This document shows, piece by piece, positions 1 through 12,372 of a DNA stretch of 64,000 bases (the first letter of the stretch is position 1; every line of letters begins with the position of its first letter). The stretch covers positions 80,952,756 through 81,016,755 of the forward strand of contig CM060731.1 of NCBI GenBank assembly GCA_030704615.1, read 5' to 3'. The notes beneath the pieces are model-generated. The model saw only the letters and a list, made by a program, of their open reading frames with translations. It did not search any database and was not told the DNA's origin. The translations under genes and the position numbers were made by a program. This DNA is from Takakia lepidozioides. Taxonomy: Eukaryota > Streptophyta > Takakiopsida > Takakiales > Takakiaceae.

Positions 1-792
1 GTTTTTTTGGCTGGTCAGTCACTCGACGCATAGTCTAGAGTCTTTATTTTTCTCCTTGGTGGAGTTTTTCCCCTTGATTCAAGCATAGTGCAAGTCTGCC
101 ATCTTCATTCTGCTTTCTCTCACAGGGTATTAATTAATGTCGGTTGAATTCCATTACATATGTATTCATTCTCTACGCACGCTCAAAACGCTGAAAAGCG
201 GGAGTGTAGCAAGCTACGCCACTCCAAGTCGAGGAGGAAAAACAAATTCTATTGTTGCTAGTGTATCAGGACTGTGTACATGTATATTGAACAAAATAAA
301 TGAACTCGAAATATAGATGGCACAAACACTGCTGATAGAATATGATTGTCAGTAGTCCGACCAGATCACGGAGCATTGAACACTGAGAATAACATGTGTG
401 AGGAATAATTGGCAACCATTCTCCTAATTGAATTTTTAATCGCAAAACCACAGAGCCATAGCAAATGGGGAAACGAGATTGCACAGAAGGATAATATCTG
501 CAAGTCACTGAATGGCCAACCAGATAGGTCCGAGTCAAAAGTACAGTTTCAAGTGTTGTACAATCCAGCAGCTGCTGCTCAGTTTTCCCCCCAGTATGAC
601 AGGCCACTATCTGCCAGAAGGTAAAATATCCCCAATCGAATTGGCGGCTCCAAATACCAAGACGACAAACAAACACGAGCTTATGCCAACAGGGACTTAC
701 CTTCACATAAGGATTCACTTGCATGCAGAGAAACATCTATGAAGCAAAGTTGAGAGAGCTTGGAGACCACAACCGTCAAGGGCGCCAACTAA
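1..792. other. Flank of the TNP2 gene, no gene seen
   Basis: No protein with recognisable domains was found in either strand. The segment lies downstream of the minus-strand transposase and may include its 3' untranslated part and the element terminus. I looked for the CACTA-type terminal sequence and did not find a convincing one. Confidence 0.4.
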
Positions 793-3700
793 CTACAAGT
801 CTATATCAGGTAGATTGTCTTCATCCTCACTGCTTGAAGTTGAATGTTCCTCACAGTTTGCTTCTTGTGCAGGCACCTTTGTATTCCCAATGGGGGTCTT
901 GAACAGAGCTTCCATGGCTTTTTCAGTGCCCTCTATTGTAAGGACAGGGCGAGTACATGGTTGTCCACCAATTCGAACATCATCAATGAGCCGAATGGGA
1001 GCTGACATGCCACTGCTATCTGTATTGTCCAATAGTGATGTTGACACATCATGCACCACTCTCAGCGATCGTGGATTCTTCTCCAACACAACCTTCCATC
1101 CTTTTTCTTGCACACAATCTGAAAAAAAAAACCTGTTCATCTTGTGATGGAAACAAGCAGGGTTGATCATTAGCCGGTAACATGTGTTTGAAATTAACTA
1201 GGGTAAACCCAAACTCATCCTTCTTCATGGAGGCATTCCTCCCCACAATTTTTGCACAAACCCACCCACAAACGAAGATGACAACTTTAGTTTTGCCATA
1301 CTCCATTTGCAATATTTCCCACATAGCGCACTTGACAGTCCTCATGTTCAAAGATAGAACTCACCCCACTGTCATATGTGACCAACTGGTTAGATCGGAC
1401 TATGCTGGCCCTGTAGTGGTTCCCATACGCACTCAGTCCCTTGAAGGATACTGCATTCACAGACGGGGGTCTTGACAAATCAATCACTTCCTCCAAGAGC
1501 GCCTCATCATCCCTCATTCCTGCAGCCACATCATCTTCTACAGCCTGAGCCAACCAAGATTGAAAATGAGGCAGTAATTGCAAATGCGTAGGATATTCTG
1601 TGTTCTCAACGTTGTGACCAGGCTCCACGTTGCCAAGTACCTCTCCCCAAAAAGCAAACCGACCTGATTCCACATCTGCTTGGGCTTTTTCATACTTCCT
1701 GCAACCGAGAGTACAAATTTTGTAAATTAACTGTCACTGTCCACCATGAAATGAAATTCATACACATGCAAACTTGCCAAAAAGTGCTAAGGAACAGTAC
1801 TCACTCAATCCAAGGAGCTATGCTCGTGTGGTTGTTAATGACATAATCGTGAATTAGACTGCGCAAATCCACATCCAATTTGTGAGTTCTGCCAGCGCCT
1901 TCGAGGACCTCCCCAGCCACTCCCTCCACTCCCTCGTCCTCATCGGCATCCCAAATTCGCCTCCTGGTTGCGGGGAAATCTGCCATGGACTCGGTACAAA
2001 ACCCTAGTGCCTCATCCAACACATACCCTTCTGCCATGGAGCCTTCAGGTTTTGCCTTATTACGAACATATCCCTTGAGGTTTTTCATTGGCCTCTCCAC
2101 CGGATACATCCACCTCGTGTTTACAGGTCCACAGATAGCCAACTCATCAACCAAGTGTACCAGCAGGTGAGTCATGACATCAAAGAGCGAAGGTGGAAAC
2201 TCTTTTTCTAGGAGACACGACGTGATGACAACCTCTTCACGTAGAGAGTGCATATCTGCAGGATCTACAACCTTGCAACAAAGTTTCCTGAAAACTCTTG
2301 ACACTCGCATTATGGCGCGTCGTGGACCAGGTTCCATCAAACCATGTAGACACAACGGAAGGATTTGTTGCATTAGTGTGTGATAATCATGACTCTTCAA
2401 ATACGTCAACTTTCCATCCTCCACGTGTTTTTTGTATGCAGATGCATACCCGGTGGGCACCTTCAACGATGACAGAGTCTTCAAAAATGATTTATGCTCC
2501 TCTGCACTCAAGACGTAAGGGGCTGCTAGCATTAACACCGTATTTGCTCTGCTTCCATGGGGTCGCACCCACAAGTCCTGCCGGATCACATCTCGTTCCA
2601 AATCCCTCCTAGATTTCAAAGTGTATTTTTCTCCAAGGATAGTCTTCACTATGTTTTCACAGAGGTTTTTCTCGCAATGCATAGGGTCCAGTGTGTGTTG
2701 AATGAGGAGATCCTACACATAGATGCAAAACGTGTACAACCATTAGACAAATGCGACAATTCCTGAAGAGATCAAATCATCAGTAAAGGAGACCAGGGCT
2801 TGAATGACAGGCAAATGCATGTTGATCTTGAAAGCCGAATGTTTACCTTCCAGTAAGGTAGGTCGAATAGACACGTCCGTCGTTTCACCCCATTAGCTTT
2901 GGAAGGATCTGGTACTGTGGATGTTCGGCCTCTGGCTCTCCCATTGCCTACAACAACCCATTCTACATACTGTATGGCAAACCTTTCGATATCAGCTGCT
3001 GTCACAGTGGGGGGAGCTGACCTCTGTTCCGTGAAGCCATTGAAGCTTTTTGACCTTATGTATGCATGGTTGCAGGGAAGGTACTTGCGGTGACCTGCAA
3101 ATATATATTTTTGGCTATGATGCAAATAACGCGAGTCCACATTTGGGCCACATTTGGGACATCCTGCGTATCCTTTTGTCACCTGGCTAGCCAACAACCC
3201 ATACGTAGGGAAAGTCGTGAATGCTCCACATCAACATAGCCCGTAGCTGAAAATCTCTCTGAAATCGGGGGGTTAGACACATCGTGTGCCATTACGCCTG
3301 TGCTCCACAAAATTTGCAGCTCGTCCACCAATGGTGCCATGTACATTATGTTTGCACTTGTTACTGATTCTTTGCCTGGTATCAACAATGCCATCACGGT
3401 GAAGAATTTTTTTGTTGTCAACCATGGCGGTAAATTGTAATTAAACAATAGAACTGGCCATGTTGACCATGTTGTCGATCGTTGGCCGAATGGATTCACA
3501 CCATCCAAAGCAAGGCCTAGGCGTACATTGCGAGGTTCAGCTGCAAAGTCTGGCCATATACTGTCAATGTGACTCCAGGCCTTTGAGTCTGCGGGATGCC
3601 GAACCAGACCATCAGTACTGGTGTTCTTATGATGCCATGTCAATAGCTCGGCAATACTCTTGCATCTGTACAACCTTTGTAATTGCGGTATGAGGGGGAA

Positions 3701-4875
3701 ATGACGTACACCAAATACCTGGAGCTGTTACATTTAGGACAGGTAAGTGAATCCTTAAGCGCCCCTCTAAACAGTACACAGCCTTTCTCACAAGCATGAT
3801 GGTCGAGTACGCCAATCCCAATCGGGAAATCAATTTCTTGGCCTCATAATGCGAGACTGGTAGGGTGTTCCCATGAGGTAAAATGGAGTTCTTCAGCAGA
3901 GACAAGAGCTCATCAACAAATGAGTTGGAGCAACCGTGTGTTGCGCATGCGTTCAAGATCATCAACGTTGCAGAAAGACGATTGTGCTTACTGCCACTGT
4001 ATAATTTGATTTTTGATTCTTCCATCAGTTTTTGATGTTGGGGATCCACAAATGCTCCATCCATCTGTCTTGGATCTAGATCTGAACCCATGTCATCTCA
4101 TCAAAATCGTCTTCACTCATGTCGTTCTCATCAGAATCGCCTTCACTCATGTCAAATTGAAATGGTTGCTCTTCATTCACATTGTTTGTTTCATTCTGCT
4201 GATTGCATTCTCCTCTTTCGAAGGCCTCTTGCAGTGCTCTGGCAATATCCAATCCCACGTTGTCGTCTGATGCGTCCAACTCAATGTCATTGTCAATGGA
4301 TTTTGCCCCAGCCAGGGAGCCCGTAGAGTAGTCCCCATTTGAGGACTCATCAGAAAATTGCTCCCCTTCATCCTGTCAATTAAACCAATGCTATCGTCAA
4401 TGTTTCCTATACTTCAGTACATATAAGATAGTATTTGCAATTCCATGTTTTATTTTTAAAAACCAGTGCATGATCGATCGACATTATAAGGGAAATCGAC
4501 ATGACTCAAAACGGTCATGCGAATGTTAGTTTTAGTCATGGTGCGCCGTACCTGCATAGTGCGAGTCTGGCGCAAGTACGGGTCCCTGCCATAGTTTAGC
4601 ATGTGAGACTTGACAGTAGCTCTTAGTAGTGGCTTCCCTCCGTGGCACACGCAGCAGCAAACACCGTAGTTTTTTCCATCCCTGTCGTCTGGCAAGGGCA
4701 TCCTCCTTAAGTGCGCATCTCTCCTTCTAAGTCTTGCTTCTGCTAACACTCTACCTGAAAAATATGGTTGCCTGTACATGATTGGTAGCTGTAGGCGAGG
4801 AATAGTGGCAATATTGGTTTTGGGCGCGTAAGTTGTCTCGCGCACACTGCACACTGTCGTCACCGAATGGCCCAT
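793..4875 (-). pseudogene. CACTA (En/Spm) TNP2-type transposase, multi-exon, probably decayed
   Basis: Cut-and-paste transposase of a CACTA DNA transposon. Reading the minus strand from 4875: a first exon (4875-4552, 108 codons) with a cysteine/histidine cluster (CCCVCHGG) and a clean donor; an acidic exon from 4372 with DIARALQEAFERGE; the SYYEAKK-like stretch as SHYEAKKLISRLGLAYS; RHFPLIPQLQRLY near 3690; the hallmark RHPADSKAW and NVRLGLALDGVNPFG (3600-3480); AGHRKYLP (about 3090); LDPMHCEKNLCENI (about 2680); the DUF4218-like CGPVNTRWMYPVERPMKNLKGY (2150-2080, quoted in part); and a C-terminal DUF4216-like part (GLSAYGNHYR near 1430, KDEFGFTLVNF near 1220), with stop near 793. Frame changes near 4090, 3700 and 3190 are not all explained by good introns, and the usual cysteine-rich segment before RHFPLIP is not visible. 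The family call is firm; activity is doubtful. It could be a complete gene with unusual splicing. Confidence 0.85.
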
Positions 4876-4987
4876 GGAAGTTGCTCAACTCTCACGGCTT
4901 ACGAGGTGGAAAGGGCAGCCAATGTAGCGGAGGTGAAAGCAAAGTTCAAAGAACTGGGACTAGCCACATTGGCAGCAGAGTAAGCTA

Positions 4988-5404
4988 GGGGGCCAAGACT
5001 CACCGCGACTCATCACCGGGAGTCGAGGGTCTTCGTGGTGGTTCGCCATAAAATGGCAGGGTTGTTTGTGAAACCCCCGCGGACAGTCACAAAAGTATAT
5101 ATAGGGAGTAGTAACCCCGAGAACGGTGCAAGCCCGTTGGTGACCAAAAACTAGTGAGTAAGCGAGCGAGCCGGAAAGCGACCAAGGAGTGGGGAGCTAT
5201 TCCGGACTGCCATCTACCAAAGGGAATTTCCACTAGGCCCAAATTGGTGGAGGGTCTTTTGGAAGAGTAAAGGGGGACCGTTATGTCCCGGTGAGTAGCC
5301 GAAGCTCCGAGTTGGCCCGGCGGCCAGGTTGGGAGTTAGGCGCGTGCATCGAAGTGAGTAACTATGACTTGAAGGGGAGCTTACCGAAGTGAGGTGCGCG
5401 ACAC
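4988..5404 (+). mobile_element. LTR of a Ty3/gypsy element, apparently solo
   Basis: About 415 bp closely match the LTR at 60284-60698 with scattered substitutions and small indels. Both copies carry the same TATA-like run (tatatata, about 5097), the stretch ending in a tyrosine-poor GC-rich tail, and the same 3' end gcgcgacac. Here the sequence after the LTR is unrelated GC-rich DNA instead of a primer-binding site, and no gag/pol lies beside it, so it reads as a solo or truncated LTR. Exact ends and target duplication could not be fixed. Confidence 0.75.
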
Positions 5405-5900
5405 GCACGTGGCGGGCGATTAGGGTTGGGGGATCACTCACGATCCGGAAGGGGGATCAAGGCACGTCGGGGGAGCGGCGACGTCTCGGGGGAGCGGGCC
5501 GTGGATGGGAGGAGGGGATCGACGGCGGGGGCGCACGTGGCGATGGACGCGTCATGGGGCCTTCATCTGGACGTCATCCATTTAATTGAGGTTGGATGGA
5601 TGGGGAGGGGATCGACGGTTCAGGGGAGCGCCACGTGGCTGGAGATGGGGGTGGGGGATCACTTCGGCACTGGACGGGGATCAATCCGGCGAGGGGATCC
5701 ACAGCGGAGGGCCGCCACGTGGCTGGAGATCGGGCGGTGTTGTGGGGCGCCGCGTGGCCAGCGGTGGGGCGGGGGTCAGGGTCCCGGGCGGGGGGGGTGG
5801 GTGTGGGGGTGAGGGGGCGCGGGGAGCAGCGGGCGGAGGAATCGGAGGGGGGTGGGGATGATTTGACATGGGGCGTCCAGCTCGACAAGGCTGCCGGAGC
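5405..5900. repeat. GC-rich imperfect repeat stretch with CACGTGG motifs
   Basis: Very G-rich on the plus strand. Imperfectly repeated phrases include gccacgtggctggagat (near 5628 and 5719) and variants of ggggatcgacgg. Open frames across it on both strands are low-complexity by-products of base composition and match no family I know. G-box-like CACGTGG cores recur but may only reflect the repeat. Confidence 0.5.
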
Positions 5901-6207
5901 GGGAACCCGCGGGCCATACTTGTCAGCTCATACGCTTGCAATAAAATCAAGCCACATCCATATTGGGACAGGCCATTATCTAGTACATAATAAGCAAGAA
6001 ATAATCAAGAAATAAGCAAGACTACATGATTAGCATTGACACATGTAAGGTCCCTTTACTAGAATTTTTCCATTGACTCCAACATGATGCATAATCTCTC
6101 TTCTAGATAAGAGAGCCAACAATATGCTAACCTTCACATAAATTCCACTTGTTTTGACAAAAATTCGCATTTTATTTCATTCTTTGAGGGCACGTCTTAC
6201 AAAGATT

Positions 6208-6452
6208 TAAAAAAAAAGAAGAAGAATAAAATAAAGGGGAAACACCTGGGAGCGACAGCTCACAAATCAGGCCCCTTGATAGAGAGAGGAGAAAATAACC
6301 TCTCAGTAACCTCGCCGTAAGGCTTTCAGATGCGACACCGCGCAGGGAAGGGGGAGAAGAGCGTACCACACCCGTCAAGTAGCAGGATTTGACCCCAGGG
6401 TCATCCGGATGGCACTCAGTGCACTTTACCAACTGAGCCTACTGACTGTTGG
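6208..6452 (-). mobile_element. tRNA-derived SINE, full-length copy
   Basis: Reverse-complement copy of the SINE described at 27401. The head holds polymerase III A-box and B-box sequences of a tRNA-like region (the A box has one extra G), followed by the same body (gcgcggtgtcgcat, ggttattttctcctctc, gctcccaggtgtttcccc) and an A-rich tail interrupted by G. The two full copies are nearly identical, indicating fairly recent activity. Target duplication is not clear at this copy. Confidence 0.8.
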
Positions 6453-6454
6453 TA

Positions 6455-7190
6455 ACTTTTTGATAAAGTGAAAGAGAACCAAACGCCTATATGTTTGACC
6501 TAACCTATCATGAAAAGAGAAGAAGGTTGACTCACGTCCAAACAAGCGATGTCACTTCACCTCGAAGGACTAACTACTTTTTGTTTGGTAGGTGGCCACA
6601 CGAGGGGAACACAATTGCCCAAACCTTTCCCAATGACTTGAAAGTCCCCAAGTATTCACTCTCCACCAGCTGTCTGGTTGATCTAGCAACTTGTTTCATA
6701 GGTTGGTTGGTTTACTTGGTTATGGTGTGACTTTGTGATGTGGCAACTATTTATAAAGACCACCTTTTGTTTTAATTGTCCTTTCTATGTTGACCTCTTA
6801 TCCCCCTATGACGTCAATAGTCCACGGGTTTGACTATGCCATCCTAAGTGATCAAATGAGGGGACGGTTTCACCCACACAGATACCAGAGGGAACAACCG
6901 GGGATCTCAACTTGACGGTGTAGAGCAGGAACATAAATACCTGCTATTCAAAGTCACATATATTTCATCACAGACACCAACCGGTTCCATTGAATTAAAT
7001 CATCAAGCTGTAAGTTGATGATTATTCTTCACTTATCTTAAGACTTCTCCCTTGCCATCCACCATGAAAGGAGGCCCAAGATCAAACCATGATGTGGATT
7101 CCTTCCAATGTAGACCGATGCATATATCAATTCTGGAATTGGGTATCATTCAAGTCATCAATACTCAGAACCGGCAGATATTATATGTGG
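6455..7190. other. No gene seen
   Basis: Short open frames only, with no recognisable motif, lying between the SINE and a SINE fragment. Confidence 0.4.
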
Positions 7191-7192
7191 AG

Positions 7193-7258
7193 CGGCGAGG
7201 TTACTTTGGACCAGGTTATTTTCTTCTCTCACTATTATTAACCTTAATCTCCCAGGTG
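7193..7258 (+). mobile_element. SINE 3' body fragment
   Basis: Shares ggcgaggttact, ggttattttcttctctcact and ctcccaggtg in order with the 3' half of the tRNA-derived SINE. No head region remains. Confidence 0.5.
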
Positions 7259-7361
7259 GTTTTGAACTTTTTTTGGTACCTTGCTGCACTAAAATCAGTG
7301 CAACTACCTACCACCATTTCATCCAATACAATCCAACCATAAAATTAAGCCTAGTTTACAC

Positions 7362-7712
7362 CAGTGTTGGGCGGTTATTAGATTTCCTTCAAAACCTCCT
7401 GTTCCGGTTTCTACAAAATCTTAGGATCAAAGATCCTCCGGTTCCGGTTTTTTCAGATATTTTTAATGGAAAGAACCACCGGTTCCAGTTAATTGTAAGA
7501 ACCTCAAAGAACCCGTGGTTTTCATCAAATAACCAGCAGGTCTTTGGCGGATCTTTGACGGTTTTCAGGCTGGTTATCTCAAAACTACGTAACCGGAGGT
7601 TATGATCTTTTGCCGGTTCTTTGTATTTTTGAGAACCACGGTTATATATCCATATAACCTTCTTGATAACCTCCGGGGGTTTGTAGCTGAATCAAAGAAC
7701 CTCCCAACACTG
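7362..7712. mobile_element. Non-autonomous hAT-type MITE
   Basis: A 351-bp element bounded by inverted termini starting CAGTGTTGGG (left, 7362) with the reverse complement CCCAACACTG ending at 7712. The outer 19 bp, including the neighbouring base, match at about 17 positions. It is flanked on both sides by the same 8-bp sequence gtttacac (7354-7361 and 7713-7720), a perfect target duplication. An 8-bp duplication with CAGTGTTGG-like termini is the signature of the hAT superfamily. The interior is rich in ccggttccggtt-type repeats and has no transposase, so it depends on a transposase elsewhere. Confidence 0.9.
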
Positions 7713-7720
7713 GTTTACAC

Positions 7721-8470
7721 CTCCAAAATTGGCAGGACTCCAATGTGGCCAATGTGGAAATACATATATTATAATGTTTTTGTGGACATGAAATTTGAGC
7801 TCTTACATAAAACTCCCACAAAACTTGACCCTGACCATGAAGTGGTGTTTCATAGCTTGTAGTACTTGGCCCTCTTTCATCTTTTCTCCTGGCTTCCTGT
7901 CATGGAGGATACAGCTTCCTTGAACTATCTGAAGTCTTCTTTTAATCTTCCCTGCCCGTCATCATTCTTGGGCTTGGTTTTATGTTACTTATCGGCCTAG
8001 ATTTCTAGTTCCATTTTTCTCTTGGTGCACCGGATGAGACATCCCCCCCCCCACCCCCCCCTTTTTCTTTCCTGCTTGTAGCTCGAATGCTGTGGTTACG
8101 GGGATGTTCCACCTCAGTAAGCCTTACGGCCTCCCTGGTGGTTATTTTTTCCACCTTTTTGTCAATATTTATCTGATTTAATTTGATTAAAAGGGCCTCT
8201 ATCCCCCTTTATTTATTATTTTTTCCCAAGCTTGAGACCCACAAATTCTCACCTTACCAATTTGCAAGTCTATATGACTTTTTGTCCTATGGGTTGCTTT
8301 GCATAGGTTTACATGTGGGTACGAAAGATTAAAGATAAAAGATAAAGTTTCTTTAAACGTCTAAGCTAAGTTCCAGTAAAGCGCAATTTTGAACTTTTTG
8401 AAGAAAATCATACGGTAGGTGTATGGTGGATCATGATTGTCCCACAATGTCCAAATTTTTTTATTTGTTT
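7721..8470. other. No gene seen; short C homopolymer
   Basis: AT-rich sequence with a C-rich run at 8044-8061. A weak SINE-like patch near 8095-8200 (agccttacggcc, ggttatttttt) is too diverged to call. Confidence 0.35.
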
Positions 8471-8477
8471 GGTTTTT

Positions 8478-8600
8478 TAAAGGAAAATACCTGGGAGCCC
8501 CTTAATTATAGTGAGAGGAGAAAAGAACCTCTTTCACAGTAACCTCGCCATGAGGCGCCCAACTCGGCTTCAGAAGGCTCTAGGGACACCGACCAAGGAA
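8478..8600 (-). mobile_element. SINE 3' body fragment
   Basis: The reverse complement shows the SINE order: gcggtgtc-like, ggcgaggttactg, ggttcttttctcctctcac, aaggggc, gctcccaggt. The tRNA-like head is missing and the copy is diverged. Confidence 0.6.
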
Positions 8601-9023
8601 TTTGTTTTTTGTTTTTTCTAGAATTGAGAAAATTAGTTGCAAACTATATCATTGGGCCGTGGTACATACAGCATTCCTGGGACCCACAAGAGGATGCTAG
8701 GCCAGACCCCTGTCATATGTCCAGTCAACCCTCTAGTGAAGCTAGCGTCACACATTTTGTTTTTGTTAGGCAGCTGGACTAATTTCATCCATGTTCCGTG
8801 GTTTATTTTGTCCAATAATTTCTTTGAGGTTTCTGCACTTTGAGTTGCTGTTGATATAGATGGTTGAAATATGAAACTGGATGTGGTTTATTGGGTCAGA
8901 AGGCAGACAAATGCGCAAAGGATACCAGTTGCAAAAAACTGGCAGATCAGGAAAGTGTAAGCTTGGGTAATCTCCTAGATCATCTTTATGTATTGTGCTA
9001 CCTTGATGGGTGTGATATGTTCA

Positions 9024-9156
9024 TCTCCCCTTCCCTTGGGCGGTGTCCCATGCCAAAGCCTTCACCGCGAGGTCACTCTGAAAGAGGTTATTTTCTCCTC
9101 TCACTATGATTAAGGGGCCTCAATGTGAGATGTTGCTCCCAGGTGTTTCCCTTCTA
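9024..9156 (+). mobile_element. SINE 3' body fragment
   Basis: Begins in the body (ccttcccttgggcggtgtc) and runs through aagccttcaccgcgaggt, ggttattttctcctctcact and gctcccaggtgtttccctt. The head with the polymerase III boxes is absent, as expected for 5' truncation. Confidence 0.7.
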
Positions 9157-9418
9157 AGGAAAACATCCTTACAACCTATTCAGCAACCTGCAGGAGGCCA
9201 GCATGCGAGAGCGGTGGGAGGGGCCAGCAGACCCTCTCGCACTTGAAAATCCTAAACTTTGCAACCACACATGATCTGCTCAATCGGTAAATGGCAGCAG
9301 GTGGCCAGCTTCTGGGGCCTCTCAATGGCACAGATTTCTTGAAATTCCGCCAAAATCTCAAAAAGATATTAACCTTCAAAGAGGACAAACACCCATTTTG
9401 GGCTCGATGGGCGTTTAA

Positions 9419-10418
9419 CCCCTAAAGGACGAAGCGACCCAAACTGGGTCGGTTCGTTTTAGAAAAGTGGCTCGTTCTCACTGGGGTTAAGCCTGATTTG
9501 GGCATGCTTAGGCTCATTGGATAGGTAATCGAGTCAGCTATGAAGTGGCATTTCCCAATTCGTCATTGGGCCTGGCCCAGCCACGTGGAACACCTAGGGT
9601 CTGCCACACTCGTGGTTTTCAGCCCCATTTTGGGCAGCTAACCTGCCCTCCATCCTACGTGTCAACTAGGGTCAGGTTAGGGAGAAATTTCACGCACCCC
9701 CAGTTGCGCTGGGTGGCGCGTCTCCCAACACCCTTTATTGCGCCCTAAAGCCTGAAATGAAGGGGCGGGGAGGCAAAGGCACCCCACCAAAACCCATATA
9801 CCTTAGGGCTAATGGCCAAAGGCAATCATAGGTGCACATGGATAAGTCATGGGCAGGGGAATACATCATATGAAGGGAAGCTCTGATTGGCGCGAAAGTT
9901 TTTTTCTACTTACACAAACCTGCCCACTACAGTACAACCGGAGCGATTGACAATTCAACGGTTCAGAACTTTTCACCGAATTTCCTAATACGGTTTTGTG
10001 CTTGCCCCTTTGAAATTGGGAAATTTGACCCCCCAAATTGGCCATACAAAGCAGCCCACATGAGAACATGTCAGAAAAAGCTGAAATTTTCAGGGCAGGT
10101 GTCTCACCTGGCAGGGTACAAGATTCTGGTTTGTGTCATTCAAAACATTTCACAGCTGGGAAATTCGATAAGAAAATCTGTGTTTTTACCCCATTGTAAA
10201 TAGGAAATTTGTTTTTGGCCCAACTTCAACATTATAATCTTGCAATCCGACGGTTCGATTTGGACCAGAATTTTTTTCGTCATAGCTGGGGTAGGTAGAA
10301 ACATATTACAACGGTCATTTTTACAGGGCCTGAGGAAATCTCAAGATATAAATTATTTAGTGGGGAAGGGTCAATTTTTTGGGGGTGGACCCAAAAATTG
10401 GGGTTAGTCCTTTAGGGG
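9419..10418. mobile_element. TTAA-flanked element with 12-bp inverted termini (piggyBac- or Kolobok-like, non-autonomous)
   Basis: A 1000-bp unit with perfect 12-bp inverted termini: CCCCTAAAGGAC at 9419-9430 and its reverse complement at 10407-10418. Immediate flanks are TTAA at 9415-9418 and at 10419-10422. A TTAA target duplication with CCC-starting termini is characteristic of piggyBac-type transposons, and Kolobok also uses TTAA. The interior has no transposase ORF, so the copy is non-autonomous. The boundary structure is read directly; the superfamily is inference, as TTAA elements are unusual in land plants. Confidence 0.75.
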
Positions 10419-10422
10419 TTAA

Positions 10423-11330
10423 GGGTTAATAGGGCAGGGCTTGCATGCACTCCATGCATTTGTTTTTTCTCCCGCGGAGAGGCTGGATCAGAGTTCGGAG
10501 CCTTAGTACAAATTTCGTTCAGAAGTCATCCCCATCCGACAGCATCTTAGGGTGCTGCATAGATTCTGCAAAAGGGGCCTGGGTTAAGGGGCCTAATTTG
10601 GAGCATGATGCTCATTGCGAAATGTCAAGGACACCCCACGTCAATTGCAATCTTGCTGCCCCTAGAACCTGACTGACGTTGTACCAATGTTGATTGACAA
10701 GACATAATATAGTTAGGAAAGAGGTGATCCCGTGTCGTTGGAGGTCCTAGGGTGGAAGCTTATGTTGTGAGAAATCCTTAGATCTCAAGAGCATGGCACA
10801 CGTGCTGTTGTTGTCAGTCGAAAATAAGCTACGAGAATGCCAATATAATAATACGCGGCTTAATTTCAATCATGTACTCTGTAACTCGCCTGACTTTCTT
10901 GCCAGTTTCAATCTAATGACAAACATCATACAGAGAATTAAAAAAATAGTTTCATAACTACTTTCCTGTGACTAACATCAGTACTGCTGTTGTGTTCTGT
11001 CAGGAGCCACACACACACAAAACACGCCTGACCACTTGACCATATGATTTGTTGGTTAGTTAGAGCCTGGCAGATTTGGCATGCTCGGCTCTACAAAGCT
11101 GGTAATTCGTCAGAAAGCATGAAGCTCGCCTTGTGTACTCCCTCTGAGTGCCCGAGCTGGATTCTCATATACTCTCAGGTGCTCTTGTTGCCACTTGTGC
11201 GCCCTCACGATTTTCATAGAAACTGCCTCTTTCTTTTTCTTTCTATCTTCCGACCTCCATCTTCGCTGTCGAGGTTGTTTCCATAAACCAATTCTAAGTT
11301 ATAGCAGTGCATGTGCACGAGGACGCAGCA
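10423..11330. other. Upstream of the 4CL gene, no separate gene seen
   Basis: No recognisable coding region. It may contain distal promoter sequence of the ligase gene, with a short CA run near 11013. Confidence 0.4.
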
Positions 11331-11334
11331 CGGA

Positions 11335-11350
11335 CCCACTAATAAATACC
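11335..11350 (+). promoter_or_regulatory. Candidate core promoter of the 4CL gene
   Basis: A TATA-like aataaata lies in a C-rich context about 1 kb before the start codon, followed by a C/T-rich stretch typical of a plant 5' leader. This placement is a guess from composition; a 5' leader intron (12056-12336) fits a start of transcription well upstream of the coding exon. Confidence 0.3.
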
Positions 11351-12055
11351 CCACTCCATCATCCTACTCAGCACTCCTACAACTTTCATCTCCCACAGCC
11401 TTCGCCGCCATAGCTCCAGAGAGACCCAAAGAATAATCCCGGCCGTCAAGGCCTCTCATCTCACGGTCTCTAAGAATTGGAACATCGATGTGGATCCAAT
11501 GGTATTGGGCTGAACAGAATTGATAGCGAAGATTAGTGAGCAGGGCTAATTAGCATAAACCCGCTTCCTCAGCAGTACCATTGAGGTTGTTAAACGCGGT
11601 TAGGAGTGAGGTGATCAGTCAACAACATCCGGGGAGAGATGACAAGGGTGATGACAAGAGAGAGAGAGAGCCAGACATGCAGGCCATAAAGGAGGACTGC
11701 GTGCCTGCGTACCTGCCGCTCAATACGCCATCACCGCAACCACCCTTTTCGTCTCCCTGCTCATCACTCTTGATGCCTTCCCGAGGCTTTCGCTCAAGAG
11801 AAGCACAGACTACAGACGTGAGTGGATCCCACATATAGTTTGTGGGTCCCACTCGGAGCGTGTGTTTTCCTTCCTGTGATCGATGTGTTGATCTCGTGAC
11901 AACTTCTGCAGTTAGTTCTCGATCTTCCCACATCCTCCCTTTCCGGGAGTCTAGCTCTGTAGTTGTAACATTGAGATTGTAGGCCTACTACTGCTGGACT
12001 GTCGTCTTCCATTTGTGCTACATCACCCTCTCTCTCGACTTACAGGGGTGCAAAG

Positions 12056-12336
12056 GTGAGATCCCGTTTCCTTGTGGTCCAGTCTCTCAGATACTCGCAT
12101 GCGCAGCTCGTTTGCTAAAACCGAAAGTCTCCGTGCATCTGAACTCGGATTTTGATCCTCAGATCTCCTTGGTGCCAGACTTTCGCCAAGCTGGAAGGTG
12201 AAAGCTATAGCATGTCTGCACACCCAGCCCTCACATTTTTTAAATGGTCTTCTCCGGGGACCAGAACCTCTAGCATTTGCTACTCCTTTAGTTTCTCAGG
12301 TTTGAGCTGATTGTCTCGCAACCTTGTCTTTTGCAG
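12056..12336 (+). other. Probable 5' leader intron of the 4CL gene
   Basis: A donor (caaag then gtgaga) and a pyrimidine-rich acceptor (tcttttgcag) flank this segment just before the coding exon. No in-frame upstream ATG continuing into the ligase was preferred. Transcript evidence is absent. Confidence 0.45.
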
Positions 12337-12372
12337 TTGAACCAGTATACCACCCGGAGGGAGGGAGGCTTA

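Noticed and set aside
5405-6015. Several overlapping GC-rich frames downstream of the solo LTR
   Set aside because: All frames on both strands are open because of base composition; no recognised motif.
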